This document shows, in pieces, positions 1 through 5,268 of a stretch of DNA of 5,268 nucleotides. This DNA comes from Clostridia bacterium. Its GTDB lineage: Bacteria; Bacillota; Clostridia; Christensenellales; CALWSW01. The first letter of the stretch is position 1. The number at the start of each line of letters is the position of its first letter. Location: assembly GCA_019421925.1 (NCBI GenBank), contig JAHZEH010000163.1, positions 1 through 5,268 of the forward strand, written 5' to 3'. The position numbers and the translations under genes were made by a program. Under the pieces are notes generated by a model, which saw nothing but the letters and a program-made list of their open reading frames with translations, ran no database searches and had not been told where the DNA came from.

Positions 1-229
1 CCGTAAACCGCTCCAGGGGCCGCACAATGGACTTGAGCCGCGCGGGATCATATCCCGATACATCAGAGAGGCCCAGCACAAACCCCTCAACCGGCTTGTT
101 TCCCCCGCCAAAGGGGACCAGCACATGCTGTCCCGGCGCTATTTCCATGCCCTCGGGCAGGAGATAATCAAAGACGCGGTCCAGGCTGGTACAGTTGATA
201 TCCACCAGCACCTGGGCAAACCTGTTCAT
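1..229 (-). CDS. priA: Primosomal replication restart helicase PriA, N-terminal fragment (gene continues beyond position 1)
   Basis: PriA is the DNA helicase that recognises stalled forks and reloads the replicative helicase. Only the first 76 codons are in the window. They read MNRFAQVLVDINCTSLDRVF and continue with a DYLLPEG stretch (21-27), PGQHVLVPFG (32-41) and EGFVLGL (48-54). This is the typical N-terminal 3'-DNA-end-binding domain of the family; the helicase motifs and zinc-binding cysteines would lie outside. The ATG at 227-229 is preceded by AAAGGGGGG (236-244) with a 6-base spacer, which fixes the start. The gene follows coaBC, as in Bacillus and many Firmicutes, but a terminator lies between them. 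I see no convincing promoter between terminator and start, so expression probably depends on read-through or on a promoter inside coaBC (inference). Confidence 0.9.
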   Translation of the reverse strand, partial: MNRFAQVLVDINCTSLDRVFDYLLPEGMEIAPGQHVLVPFGGGNKPVEGFVLGLSDVSGYDPARLKSIVRPLERFT

Positions 230-235
230 CCCAAT

Positions 236-244
236 CCCCCCTTT
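236..244 (-). promoter_or_regulatory. Ribosome binding site of priA
   Basis: On the minus strand this reads AAAGGGGGG and ends 6 bases before the ATG at 229. It is the strongest purine-rich match in the short gap and decides the priA start. Confidence 0.75.
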
Positions 245-258
245 CATAAAATCCGGCG

Positions 259-300
259 AAACAAAAGCCCGGCTTCGCAAATTGTCGCGGGCCGGGCTTT
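259..300 (-). terminator. Rho-independent terminator after coaBC
   Basis: Read on the minus strand, AAAGCCCGGC (300-291) pairs perfectly with GCCGGGCTTT (273-264), giving a 10-bp stem. The loop can extend the helix with CGC (289-287) pairing to GCG (278-276). The 3' arm runs into TTTTGTTT (266-259). On the plus strand the stem is followed by GGGTC with no T run, so the element works for minus-strand transcription. It starts 3 bases after the coaBC stop at 304-306, marking the end of the yicC-to-coaBC transcription unit. Confidence 0.85.
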
Positions 301-303
301 GGG

Positions 304-1468
304 TCATTCCTGCACAAGGCGTTTTCTGATTTCATCCAGAAGGGTCTCGGCAACCTGCCGCTTCGTCCCCTCGCACTCCAGTTTCCCGCCCTCGCGGAAG
401 AAGAGCGTGACCGCGTTGGTATCCACATCCAAGCATGTCCAGGTTTTTGCGCTCCAGCTTCCCCTGTGCATAGGCCTCCACGTCGTTTGTCTCCGCCGCG
501 AAGCCGCACAGGAACTGCTTCTGTTTGCGCTCCCCCAGTGCGCTCAGAATATCCGGGGTCTTTCTGAGGGCCAACACCAGGTCCCCCTCCCCCTTCTTAA
601 TCTTATGGTCCACCCTCTCACAGGGAGTGAAATCCGCGGGAGCTGCCGCCTTGACGGCGACGTCGCAGCGCTCGAAGCAGTCCAGGGCTGCCTCATACAT
701 CTCCTGGGTGCTCTGTACCTGGACCACCTCCACGCCCGCCGGGGGCGCGAGATGGACCGGCCCGGAGATAAGCGTAACCTTTGCGCCCCGCCCGGCGGCG
801 GCGGCGGCCACGGCGTAACCCATCTTGCCGGAGGACCGGTTGCTGATATAACGCACCGGGTCGATGGCCTCCCGGGTAGGCCCGGCAGTCACCATGACCC
901 GCAGGCCCTCGTAATCCCGTTTGGGGAAGAGCAGGCCCATCGCTGCCTCCACGATAGCGTCCACCTCCGCCAGCCGGCCGGGGCCAATGTCCCCGCAGGC
1001 CAGAAGGCCGCTGTCCGGCTCCACAAAGCGCACGCCCCGTTCAGCCAGGGCTTGCATGTTGGCCTGGTTGGCGGCGGAAAGGTACATATTCGTATTCATA
1101 GCCGGGGCGATGAGCATGGGGGCCCTGGCCGCCATGGCCGTGGTGGTGAGCATGTCGTCTGCAATGCCGTGGCAGTACTTCCCGATGAAGTTGGCGCTGG
1201 CAGGAGCGACAAGAAACACATCCGCCCGCTTGGCCAGGGAGACATGCTCAACCTCCCAGGGGGTCTCCCGATGAAACATATCGCATGCCACCGGATGGGC
1301 CGTAATGGTCTCAAAAGTGAGGGGCGTCACAAACTCGCAGGCCGACCTGGTCATGATGACATATACGCCCACGCCGTGCTTTTTGAGGCGGCTGGCGATC
1401 TCCACGGCCTTATAGGCGGCGATGGAGCCCGTGACCCCCAGCACCACGCTTTTCTCCTCGGTCCTCAT
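304..1468 (-). CDS. coaBC: Bifunctional phosphopantothenoylcysteine decarboxylase/phosphopantothenate-cysteine ligase CoaBC, frameshifted by a small internal deletion
   Basis: CoaBC (Dfp) joins cysteine to 4'-phosphopantothenate using CTP and decarboxylates the product to 4'-phosphopantetheine, in coenzyme A synthesis. The N-terminal CoaC flavoprotein part has GVTGSIAAY (11-19), His75, PAMNTNMY (122-129, Asn125) and ACGDIGPGRL with Cys158. These match the E. coli catalytic His75, Asn125 and Cys158. The CoaB part starts near residue 185, with AGPTREAIDP, SNRSSGKMGYA, KAAAPADFTP, HKIKK and GFAAETND. After ERKNLDM (codon 345, ending at 434) the family's next ~12 residues are missing. The frame then runs into 33 unrelated residues and stops at 332-334. 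The genuine C-terminus, LDVDTNAVTLFFREGG to RLVQE, continues in the next frame to the TGA at 304-306. The ATG lies 3 bases after the rpoZ stop and has no visible Shine-Dalgarno. A GTG at 1445-1447 behind GAGGAG is a less likely alternative start. Confidence 0.9.
430..437 (-). other. Deletion/frameshift junction in coaBC
   Basis: On the minus strand GAC-ATG (ending at 434) is followed by one C (433) and then TTG-GAT-GTG-GAT-ACC-AAC in a shifted frame. Homologues such as E. coli Dfp have about 12 residues here (IxANDVxxPxxG type) between L-D-(M/L) and the F/L-x-x-D-x-N-x-V/L segment. One base in place of about 36 implies a loss of about 35 bases, which shifts the frame. The codons on both sides are intact and family-like. 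Confidence 0.8.
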
Positions 1469-1471
1469 GGG

Positions 1472-1696
1472 TTAGTTTTTCTGATCGGGGTAGGCGTTCA
1501 TGAGCACGCCCTCACACTCGTAGGCAAGACGGTCGCTGAGCAGATCGTCCACCGCCGCGGAGACCGGCTTATCCGCCGCGTCGGCCGCGAGATCGGGGTG
1601 CTCCACAATCTGGCGGGCGCGCTTGGCCACCACTGTCACCAGGGAATAGCGGCAGTCCACGCGCTGCATCATCTCATTGAGAGGCGGGTTGATCAT
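1472..1696 (-). CDS. rpoZ: DNA-directed RNA polymerase omega subunit
   Basis: Omega is the small RNA polymerase subunit that helps the beta' subunit fold and join the core enzyme. The 74-residue product is of normal length for Firmicutes. It begins MINPPLNEMM and carries the conserved CRYSLV (15-20), AKRARQI (24-30) and KPVSAAVDDL (43-52). The last of these is the family's signature before the C-terminal helix. The ATG at 1694-1696 is preceded by AAAGGAGG (1707-1714), so the start is well supported. The gene begins 3 bases after the gmk stop and ends 3 bases before coaBC, which points to translational coupling in one operon. The gmk-rpoZ-coaBC order is standard in Firmicutes. Confidence 0.95.
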   Translation of the reverse strand: MINPPLNEMMQRVDCRYSLVTVVAKRARQIVEHPDLAADAADKPVSAAVDDLLSDRLAYECEGVLMNAYPDQKN

Positions 1697-1699
1697 AAT

Positions 1700-2317
1700 T
1701 TATTTTCCTCCTTTAAGCTTGGCGATGAAATCCTGATTGCGGCTGACCCTGCTCTTCTCGGCGCTGACAATACTCTCCACCGTGGCAACCGCATTTTCTA
1801 TCAGATCGTTTGCGACGACATAGTCGTAATTTTCCGCGGCGGTAATTTCGCTGATAGCGATGGACAGTCTGGCCTCGACTTCCTCGGGGGTCTCGCTGCC
1901 GCGGGCGACGAGACGGGCCTTGAGTTCCTCGATCCTCGGGGGGACGATGAAGATGAGCACGGCTTGGGGATAGGCCTTCTTGACGTTCATGGCGCCATGG
2001 TAGTCAATCTCCAGAACGATGTCGTTGCCAGCCTTGAGCTCCTGCTCCACATAACCCCGGGGCGTGCCATAGTAGTTGTTGTTGAAGAGCTTCATGTACT
2101 CAAGAAACTCCCCTTTTTCCACCATCTGCTGGAATTCTTCCTTTGTTTTGAAGAAATAATTCACGCCCTCCACTTCGCCCGGCCTGCATTTGCGGGTTGT
2201 GGCGGACACGGAGATATTCATGTTCGCGTTGCGCTTGACCAGTTCCTTGCAGATGGTGCCCTTGCCGACGCCGGAAGGGCCGGAAATGACGAGCAACAGG
2301 CCTTTTTCCTTCAGCAT
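1700..2317 (-). CDS. gmk: Guanylate kinase
   Basis: Gmk phosphorylates GMP to GDP with ATP in the cytoplasm and so feeds GTP, dGTP and (p)ppGpp pools. The product is 205 residues, the usual length. The P-loop GPSGVGKGT is at 13-21. The GMP-binding part has SATTR (38-42), RPGEVEG (45-51), Y54 and GEFLEY (69-74), followed by NNNYYGTP (79-86). The core strand LEIDYHGA is at 102-109, and a lid with RGSETPEEVEARL follows at 139-151. The frame is open further upstream to 2452, but that extension overlaps remA out of frame and is not Gmk-like. The ATG at 2315-2317 with AAGGGGG (2325-2331) in front is the true start. It lies 19 bases after remA and 3 bases before rpoZ. Confidence 0.97.
   Translation of the reverse strand: MLKEKGLLLVISGPSGVGKGTICKELVKRNANMNISVSATTRKCRPGEVEGVNYFFKTKEEFQQMVEKGEFLEYMKLFNNNYYGTPRGYVEQELKAGNDIVLEIDYHGAMNVKKAYPQAVLIFIVPPRIEELKARLVARGSETPEEVEARLSIAISEITAAENYDYVVANDLIENAVATVESIVSAEKSRVSRNQDFIAKLKGGK
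1707..1714 (-). promoter_or_regulatory. Ribosome binding site of rpoZ inside the end of gmk
   Basis: AAAGGAGG on the minus strand is a near-perfect Shine-Dalgarno sequence 10 bases before the rpoZ ATG. It also encodes the last residues of Gmk (Lys-Gly-Gly-Lys before the TAA at 1700-1702). Ribosomes finishing gmk therefore pass over the rpoZ binding site. Confidence 0.85.
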
Positions 2318-2336
2318 CTTGCTTCCCCCTTGTTGT

Positions 2337-2618
2337 TTATTCTTCTTCGAAATCGTCCTCCACGTCCAGCGCGGCATCCTTGGCGTCCACTCGGTGGGCG
2401 ACGGTCTCGGGCTGAACCGCAGAGAGGATGATATGGTCGCTGTCCATAACAATCACAGCGCGGGTGCGTCTGCCGTATGTGGCGTCGATGAGCCTGCCTC
2501 CGTCGCGCGCCTCCTGGATAATGCGCTTGATGGGCGCCGACTCCGGGCTGACGATGGCGATCAGGCGGTTAGCGGAGACGATATTGCCAAAGCCGATGTT
2601 GATGAGTTTCATATTCAT
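2337..2618 (-). CDS. remA: Extracellular matrix regulator RemA (DUF370 family)
   Basis: RemA is a small DNA-binding protein. In Bacillus subtilis it activates biofilm matrix operons and oligomerises into rings; its targets in clostridia are unclear. The 93-residue product reads MNMKLINIGFGNIVSANRLI, followed by SPESAPIKR (24-32), IDATYGRRTRAVIVMDSDHIILSA in the middle and VQPETVAHR. All of this is strongly conserved in the family. The C-terminus is acidic (DVEDDFEEE). Two ATGs lie two codons apart; the first (2616-2618) is preferred because AAGGGG (2626-2631) ends 7 bases before it. That site overlaps the yicC stop, and only 11 bases separate the genes. The yicC-remA-gmk order supports the assignment. 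Confidence 0.93.
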   Translation of the reverse strand: MNMKLINIGFGNIVSANRLIAIVSPESAPIKRIIQEARDGGRLIDATYGRRTRAVIVMDSDHIILSAVQPETVAHRVDAKDAALDVEDDFEEE

Positions 2619-2625
2619 AGAGGAA

Positions 2626-2631
2626 CCCCTT
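2626..2631 (-). promoter_or_regulatory. Ribosome binding site of remA overlapping the yicC stop codon
   Basis: The minus strand reads GAATAAGGGG, so the yicC TAA (2632-2630) shares bases with the AAGGGG that precedes the remA ATG by 7 bases. The arrangement suggests coupled translation and selects the first of two close ATG codons. Confidence 0.65.
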
Positions 2632-3511
2632 ATTCGATATTCTGCACCTGCTCGCGGATTTTCTCGATCTCGCCCTTGCCCTCGATCACGGCGTTCAAAA
2701 TCTCCAGATCCGCTGCTTTGGAGCCAATGGTGTTCATCTCCCGGTTCATCTCCTGGACGATGAAGTCCAGCTTGCGCCCCGCCGCCTCACTGGAGGCCAG
2801 CATCCTGTGGAACTGAGCGATGTGGCTGCGCAGGCGGACAAGCTCCTCGGTGATGTTGGCCTTGTCGGCGAAGAAGGCCACCTCGGCGGCGAGCCGCCCA
2901 TCGTCCACCTGGGCCCCGCCCGTCAAAAGCTCCGCGATGCGGGCCTGGAGTTTGTCCCGGTAGTCCACCACCACGCCGGGGGCCCGCTCCTCGATGCGCT
3001 CCACCAGTGCGAGCAGGGCATCCGCCCGGGCGTTCATGTCCCTGGCCAGCTTTTCACCCTCCGCCGCCCGCATGGCCGCCAGTTCATCTGCTGCAAGAGC
3101 GGCCGCCTCCATGCAGAGGGCGCACAGGGCGTCCCGGTCCTCCTCCGCCTCCGCCACGGTCAAAACGTCGGGGAAGCGCAGGGCGCTCGAGAGGGTCACA
3201 TCATTGAGGATGCCGGTGCTCTGGGACGCCTGACCCACGGCGTCCAGATAAGCGCGCAGCAGCGGCTCATCCACCATGACGGTTTTTGAGTCGCTGCGGG
3301 TGTTTTTATAGTTGGCAAACACGTCCACATGCCCCCGCGCCAGCTTGGCGCTGAGCACACCACGGACCGTATCCTCCAGGAAACTCAGGGTCCGCGGCAA
3401 ACGCATGCCGATGTCCAGATAGCGGTGGTTGACGCTCTTGAGTTCAATGGTAAGTTCCCGGCCGTCCCGCTCCACCGTGGCCCGGCCGAACCCTGTCATG
3501 CTGGCTGCCAA
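2630..3511 (-). CDS. yicC: YicC/YloC family endoribonuclease
   Basis: YicC-type proteins are conserved endoribonucleases (YicC in E. coli, YloC in B. subtilis). The product has 293 residues, the usual length. The N-terminal domain opens with SMTGFGRA (4-11) and continues with ELKSVNHRYLD and RGHVDVFANY. The C-terminal DUF1732 region has LRSHIAQF, GRKLDF (245-250), QEMNREMNTIGSK and the ending EIEKIREQVQNIE, all nearly invariant in the family. The first codon is TTG (3509-3511), with GGAGGG (3519-3524) 7 bases upstream. The ATG four codons later would put SMTGFGR too close to the end and has no good binding site. It is the first gene of the five-gene run, behind a promoter and a leader of roughly 115 bases. 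Confidence 0.95.
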   Translation of the reverse strand: MAASMTGFGRATVERDGRELTIELKSVNHRYLDIGMRLPRTLSFLEDTVRGVLSAKLARGHVDVFANYKNTRSDSKTVMVDEPLLRAYLDAVGQASQSTGILNDVTLSSALRFPDVLTVAEAEEDRDALCALCMEAAALAADELAAMRAAEGEKLARDMNARADALLALVERIEERAPGVVVDYRDKLQARIAELLTGGAQVDDGRLAAEVAFFADKANITEELVRLRSHIAQFHRMLASSEAAGRKLDFIVQEMNREMNTIGSKAADLEILNAVIEGKGEIEKIREQVQNIE

Positions 3512-3518
3512 CTCTCTG

Positions 3519-3524
3519 CCCTCC
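3519..3524 (-). promoter_or_regulatory. Ribosome binding site supporting a TTG start for yicC
   Basis: GGAGGG on the minus strand lies 7 bases before the TTG at 3511 and 19 bases before the next in-frame ATG (3497-3499). The spacing favours TTG. A weak start codon could lower yicC translation relative to the downstream genes (inference). Confidence 0.65.
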
Positions 3525-3534
3525 GTCTTCCTTC

Positions 3535-3558
3535 GCCGGAAGCCTCAGGCCCTCCGGC
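3535..3558 (-). repeat. Hairpin in the yicC operon leader
   Basis: On the minus strand GCCGGA (3558-3553) pairs with TCCGGC (3540-3535). The 12-base interior can add GCC/GGC pairs around TGA. It ends about 10 bases before the yicC Shine-Dalgarno. There is no T run after it, so it is not an intrinsic terminator. A second GCCGGAG copy (3595-3589) upstream could compete for the same TCCGGC arm. A regulatory role is only an inference. Confidence 0.4.
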
Positions 3559-3634
3559 ACTTCATCCAGGTTCCTTCCCACGACCCCGCTCCGGCGTCTT
3601 TTCCGCCCAAGCTCCGGTCATGATCTTATATATC

Positions 3635-3643
3635 ATTATATCA
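3635..3643 (-). promoter_or_regulatory. Extended -10 promoter for the yicC-remA-gmk-rpoZ-coaBC operon
   Basis: The minus strand reads TGATATAAT: a perfect TATAAT (3640-3635) with the extended TGN element in front. No good -35 match lies at 16 to 18 bases (TTTCTT is the nearest), which is acceptable for an extended -10 promoter. Transcription would start near 3628, giving a leader of about 115 bases before the yicC TTG. The element lies in the longest gap in the window, an AT-rich island in GC-rich surroundings. Confidence 0.65.
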
Positions 3644-3696
3644 ATTCCGGCACACAAAAGAAAGCCGCCCAGGCAAATTATTCCGGTCGCGCCCCC

Positions 3697-4662
3697 TTAA
3701 AACAGCTTGAGCAGTTCATCCGCCTCAGGCGGGAGCACCTCGCCCCGCTCGCAAAAGACCCCTGTTTCAACCGCTCTGCCGATGACGGCCGCCTCAATTC
3801 CGCCCGCCCGCAGGGCCCGCGCCATGGCGGGGCCGTCCTGGCATGCGATGAGCATGGCGCCGCTGGCGATGAGCCGGTAGGGGTCCAGACCAAAATGCCC
3901 GCACAGCTTGCGCGTCACGTCCAGCAGGGGCACCCGCTCCAGGCTGAGGCGCAGTCCGCAGCGGGAGGCCTCCGCCATCTCCCAGGCGGCCCCCAGCACG
4001 CCCCCCTCCGTGATGTCGTGCATGGCCTTGGCCCCATGCTCCATGGCAATGGCCGCATCCCGGGTGACGCTGAGGCAGTCCTTGAGGGCGCAGGCTCTCC
4101 CCCACTCCTCCGGGGTCAGCACCTCCCGCGCCCTCTCCTCACAGTCCGCTGCGATGATGGAGGTCCCCTCCAGTCCGGCCCATTTTGTCATGACCAGATC
4201 GTCCCCGGGTTCCATCCTGGCGGAGGAGATCAGGGATTCCCGGGCCGCTTTAGCAACCACTGTGGCGGAGATCACCGGACGGGTGACGGCATCCGTCACC
4301 TCGGTATGTCCTCCCAGCACGTCCACTCCCGCCAGCCGCGCGGCGTCCGCTACCTCGCTGGCAATCCGGTCCACCAGGGCCTCGTCCGCTTCGGGGGGCA
4401 GGAGCAGAGTTGTCAGAATCCCCACGGGGACCGCCCCGCAGGCTGCCGCGTCATTACAGCAGATGTGCACGGCCAGCGCTCCGATGTTGTTGGCCGCCCC
4501 TGTGATGGGGTCGGTAGAGAGCACGCACAGTTCTCCGCCCAGATCCACCGCCGTACAGTCCACCCCCACGTCAGGATGGAGCACCACCTCCGGCCGATTC
4601 GCCTCAAATTTATCCAGAATCAGCCTCTGAAGCTGTTCGTTGCTCAGTTTGCCCAGTCTCAT
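3697..4662 (-). CDS. AIR synthase-related (PurM/HypE-like) protein of unknown substrate
   Basis: The 321-residue product has the two-domain architecture of the PurM/HypE/SelD/ThiL ATP-binding superfamily. The N-terminal half shows DVGVDCTAVD (31-40), the STDPITGAANNIG segment (49-61), AVHICCNDAAACGAVP (64-79) and a GGHTEV loop (117-122). The C-terminal half has MEPGDDLVMTKWAGLEGT (150-167), HDITEGGVLGAAWEMAEA (215-232) and SGAML (267-271). Genuine HypE, which makes the thiocyanate ligand of NiFe hydrogenase, ends in a PRIC tail with an essential cysteine. This protein ends ELLKLF, and no hyp or hydrogenase gene is near, so a HypE role is not supported. PurM and SelD roles are also unsupported. 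The start is the ATG at 4660-4662 behind AAGGGTGAG. The gene follows ligA by 70 bases and probably has its own promoter. Confidence 0.85.
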   Translation of the reverse strand: MRLGKLSNEQLQRLILDKFEANRPEVVLHPDVGVDCTAVDLGGELCVLSTDPITGAANNIGALAVHICCNDAAACGAVPVGILTTLLLPPEADEALVDRIASEVADAARLAGVDVLGGHTEVTDAVTRPVISATVVAKAARESLISSARMEPGDDLVMTKWAGLEGTSIIAADCEERAREVLTPEEWGRACALKDCLSVTRDAAIAMEHGAKAMHDITEGGVLGAAWEMAEASRCGLRLSLERVPLLDVTRKLCGHFGLDPYRLIASGAMLIACQDGPAMARALRAGGIEAAVIGRAVETGVFCERGEVLPPEADELLKLF

Positions 4663-4707
4663 TTATCTCACCCTTCCACGCGTGCCGTATCTGGCAGAAT
4701 GGAATTT

Positions 4708-4736
4708 ATCGTACCATATCTGCGCCCCACATTCAA
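4708..4736 (-). promoter_or_regulatory. Putative promoter of the AIR synthase-related gene, overlapping the ligA stop
   Basis: On the minus strand TTGAAT (4736-4731) is followed by a 17-base spacer and TACGAT (4713-4708), which carries a TGG extended -10 element. The -35 and -10 hexamers each match consensus at four of six positions. The -35 hexamer shares the TGA stop codon of ligA. Transcription would start near 4701, about 40 bases before the ATG at 4662. The alternative is simple read-through from ligA. Confidence 0.45.
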
Positions 4737-5268
4737 TTCCCATTCGCATCTGAGACCAAACGGATAAACTCCTCCTCCTCCATGACGGGGACGCCCAGTT
4801 TGCGGGCCTTCTCCAGCTTGCTGCCCGCCTCCCCGCCCGCCAGCACCAGGCTGGTCTTTTTGCTGACGCTGCCCGTCACCCTGCCCCCCAGCGATTCAAT
4901 GATCGCCGCGGCCTCCTCCCGCTTATAGCGGGAGAGGGTGCCGGTGAGCACCACGGTCCTGCCCGCGAAAGGGCCCTCCTCCGCCTTGGGCGCACCCTCT
5001 GCCGGTCTGAGCCCCAGTTCCAGCAGTTCGTCAATCTGGGCAGAAATGCGCTCATCTCCAAAGAAGGTGAGAATACTCTGTGCGATCACGCCGCCGATCT
5101 CGTCGATGGACAGGAGCTCCTCTTCCGTGGCCCTGCGCACGGCTGCCAGCGTCCCAAAGCGGGCGGCCAAATCCTTGGCGGTCTTGCTGCCCACCCCGGG
5201 GATGCCCAGAGCAAAGAGGAAATTGCCCAGGGGCCGGCCCTTGCTGCCCTCGATCTCATCCAGCAGCT
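4733..5268 (-). CDS. ligA: NAD-dependent DNA ligase LigA, C-terminal fragment (gene begins beyond position 5268)
   Basis: LigA seals nicks in replication and repair, using NAD as adenylate donor. The last 177 residues are present, open to the right edge. They start LLDEIEGSKGRPLGNFLFALGIPGVG, which is the helix-hairpin-helix region (GIPGVGSKTAKDL at 21-33, then a second hairpin SIDEIGGVIAQSI). A linker (PAEGAPKAEEG) leads to the C-terminal BRCT domain at about 100-172, with GRTVVLTGTL, SLGGRVTGSVSKKTSLVLAG and the final EEEFIRL. The adenylation, OB-fold and zinc domains would lie outside. The stop TGA is at 4733-4735. No terminator is visible after it, so transcripts may continue into the AIR synthase-related gene. 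Confidence 0.96.
   Translation of the reverse strand, partial: LLDEIEGSKGRPLGNFLFALGIPGVGSKTAKDLAARFGTLAAVRRATEEELLSIDEIGGVIAQSILTFFGDERISAQIDELLELGLRPAEGAPKAEEGPFAGRTVVLTGTLSRYKREEAAAIIESLGGRVTGSVSKKTSLVLAGGEAGSKLEKARKLGVPVMEEEEFIRLVSDANGN

Noticed and set aside
168..509. A 113-codon minus-strand frame spanning the coaBC end and priA start
   Set aside because: It is a third-frame reading. The coaBC tail and priA are both recognisable in other frames, and a terminator lies in its middle.
125..2431. A 768-codon open frame on the plus strand, antisense to coaBC, rpoZ and gmk
   Set aside because: It is opposite four recognisable genes, its translation is rich in His, Arg, Gly and Pro without any family resemblance, and it depends on GC-rich codon bias that removes antisense stops. 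It has no convincing ribosome binding site.
3565..3624. Short leader-peptide frame starting at an ATG in the yicC leader (MTGAWAEKTPERGRGKEPG)
   Set aside because: No Shine-Dalgarno sequence, an ATG very close to the predicted transcription start, and no run of regulatory codons or family resemblance.
3656..3674. Possible terminator after the AIR synthase-related gene (GCCTGGGCGGC followed by TTTCTTTT on the minus strand)
   Set aside because: The stem would be only about three base pairs, too weak to call. Transcription from upstream may run into the yicC operon.
3895..4767. Long plus-strand open frames opposite the AIR synthase-related gene and ligA end
   Set aside because: Shadow frames of a clearly conserved minus-strand gene; the translations are low-complexity and match no family I recognise.
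1..5268. A previously undescribed multi-gene system, mobile element or CRISPR array
   Set aside because: All coding regions belong to known conserved families in a known Firmicutes neighbourhood. I saw no direct-repeat arrays, transposase, integrase or abrupt compositional change.

Overview
The window looks like a stretch of core chromosome from a GC-rich Firmicute, most likely a Clostridia of the Oscillospiraceae type. This is an inference from the gene order yicC-remA-gmk-rpoZ-coaBC-priA, from the presence of remA (a Gram-positive gene), and from omega and YicC sequences of clostridial character. All eight genes read on the minus strand, so transcription runs from high to low coordinates. 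I see no mobile element, CRISPR array, tRNA, rRNA or foreign-looking insertion.

In the direction of transcription: the 3' end of ligA (NAD-dependent DNA ligase, HhH and BRCT domains) enters at the right edge. A 70-base gap with a plausible promoter follows, then a stand-alone AIR-synthase/HypE-like protein. Next is a 185-base non-coding stretch (3512-3696) with an extended -10 promoter and a leader hairpin. A tight five-gene run follows: yicC, remA, gmk, rpoZ and coaBC. Gaps there are 3 to 19 bases, and several Shine-Dalgarno sequences lie inside or across the end of the preceding gene. A clear intrinsic terminator sits 3 bases after the coaBC stop, and priA begins just beyond it and leaves the window at the left edge.

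The five-gene run joins RNA turnover (YicC), a DNA-binding matrix regulator (RemA), guanine nucleotide supply (Gmk), RNA polymerase assembly (omega) and coenzyme A synthesis (CoaBC). PriA (replication restart) and LigA (nick sealing) flank it. This is a known conserved neighbourhood and I do not see a new system in it.

The main anomaly is in coaBC. About 35 bases appear to be missing near position 433, removing roughly 12 conserved residues of the CoaB domain and shifting the frame, while the last 42 codons survive in the next frame. Secondary points are the terminator between coaBC and priA, the leader of the yicC operon, and the unassigned substrate of the HypE-like protein.
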